DNA of 64,000 bases from Chromohalobacter beijerinckii (GTDB taxonomy: Bacteria; Pseudomonadota; Gammaproteobacteria; Pseudomonadales; Halomonadaceae), in assembly GCF_023061185.1 (NCBI RefSeq), contig NZ_JAKGAK010000009.1, forward strand, positions 1 to 64,000, read 5' to 3'. A program made the translations under genes and the position numbers. How positions within the stretch are numbered: position 1 is the stretch's first letter; each line of letters opens with the position of its first letter. Positions 63,359 to 64,000 of the stretch are shown one piece after another. Under the pieces are notes generated by a model. It worked only from the letters and a program-made list of their open reading frames with translations. It had not been told where the DNA came from and did not search any database.

Positions 63359-64000
63359 TCAGAACACCTTGTCGAGCACGAACATCAGCATGAATCCTCC
63401 CAGCACTCCGAAGGTCGCATCGCGTTCATGTCCCTTGCGATGCGACTCAGGAATGATCTCGTGGCTGATCACGAACAACATCGCGCCAGCGGCAAAGGCT
63501 AGGCCAAAAGGCAGCAAGGCGTCGACGACATGCACCGCAAAGGCCCCGATGACCCCGCCGATAGGCTCCACCAGACCGCTCAATAACGCCGCCCCCAATG
63601 CAGTGAGGCGCGAATAGCCGATAGCCAGCAGCCCCAGGGAGACGATCAGACCCTCGGGCAGATTCTGGAGACCGATGCCCAGCGTCAGCGCCACTCCGGC
63701 GGCCATGTCGCCACGCGCGTAGCCCACGCCAACCGCCAACCCTTCGGGAAAGTTGTGAATGGTGATGGCGAAGATGAACAACCAGATACGTCGGATCTGC
63801 AAGGCATCCGCGCCGCCCTGCTTGCCTAACGCGAAATGCTCGTGGGGCACGAAGCGGTCCATGCCCCAGACCAGAATGCCGCCACATATGATCCCCCCGC
63901 AGACGATCATTAGGGCCCAGCCGATGGTGCCGGTGAGCGCCAGCGAGTCCTCGTAGGCCGGCATGGCCAGGGAATAGGCCGTGGCGGCCAGCATCACGCC
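63359..64000 (-). CDS. ZIP-family divalent metal transporter (N-terminus outside window)
   Basis: The last 213 or so residues of a ZIP transporter; the reading frame runs off the right edge. TIHNFPEGLAVGVGYARGD holds the conserved His/Pro/Glu metal site of segment 4, and LQNLPEGLIVSL and VISHEIIPESHRKGHE the segment 5 site. About six of eight segments are visible, and a His- or acid-rich loop (DRFVPHEHF) precedes segment 4. ZIP proteins import Zn2+, Fe2+ or Mn2+. The pairing with sodA suggests Mn or Fe, but this is inference. The transcript reads toward sodA with a 131-base gap. Confidence 0.85.
   Translation of the reverse strand, partial: GVMLAATAYSLAMPAYEDSLALTGTIGWALMIVCGGIICGGILVWGMDRFVPHEHFALGKQGGADALQIRRIWLFIFAITIHNFPEGLAVGVGYARGDMAAGVALTLGIGLQNLPEGLIVSLGLLAIGYSRLTALGAALLSGLVEPIGGVIGAFAVHVVDALLPFGLAFAAGAMLFVISHEIIPESHRKGHERDATFGVLGGFMLMFVLDKVF

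Overview
The window is a 64-kb, GC-rich stretch of a gammaproteobacterial chromosome. The backbone gene order (pyrE, crc-like, rph, yicC, gmk, rpoZ, spoT, ridA, oxyR, recG, HU, rubredoxin reductase, ubiC, ubiA, phoB, phoR) is, from memory, essentially that of the pyrE-to-phoR segment of Pseudomonas. Acidic proteins, a NhaC-type antiporter and the gene families suggest a halophile of the Halomonadaceae, perhaps Chromohalobacter or Halomonas. That placement is inference. There are no rRNA operons, CRISPR arrays, intact insertion sequences or prophages; one tRNA gene is present.

Layout. 0-4.6 kb: a GPH-family sugar transporter with a GH51 arabinofuranosidase, then a flavin oxidase. 4.7-9.0 kb: tRNA-Arg(CCG), a CitE-like lyase, rep, trmL and a YfaZ-like outer membrane protein. 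9.1-12.5 kb: pyrE, a nuclease-dead Crc-like protein, rph and yicC. 12.7-14.2 kb: NhaC-family antiporter. 14.5-22.3 kb: an accessory catabolic locus made of an extended SDR, a DctPQM TRAP transporter, a RuBisCO-like protein, a LacI-type regulator and a DUF1537 acid-sugar kinase, with two identical operator cores 42 bp apart between its divergent arms. 22.5-29.7 kb: three MFS exporters, an IMPase-family phosphatase, a YggL-like protein, a histidine phosphatase and pyrC. 29.8-33.4 kb: gmk, rpoZ, spoT, ridA. 33.5-39.3 kb: an AraC regulator divergent from a two-gene RND pump. 39.5-42.6 kb: a PQQ-dependent membrane dehydrogenase and thpR. 42.6-45.4 kb: an islet with an antitoxin-like remnant, a PcfJ-like protein and a PD-(D/E)XK nuclease. 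45.5-58.3 kb: core genes including oxyR-recG, yccS, HU, ubiCA and phoBR. 58.4-64.0 kb: iron and oxidative-stress genes (FhuF reductase, TonB receptor, PchR-like regulator, Mn-type SOD, and a ZIP transporter cut by the window end).

The most interesting system is the 14.5-22.3 kb locus. The RuBisCO-like protein keeps the carbamylated lysine, metal ligands and loop-6 lysine but has lost other residues needed for CO2 fixation. Beside a DUF1537 kinase it fits a 3-oxo-acid phosphate decarboxylase, as in the apionate (OiaK/OiaX) route. The oxidation step is apparently supplied by an SDR, and uptake by a TRAP system. The substrate and the exact first step are open.

Start codons were adjusted where a Shine-Dalgarno sequence or family alignment favoured an internal start. 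Family calls rest on recognised motifs and remembered homologues; no database search was run.
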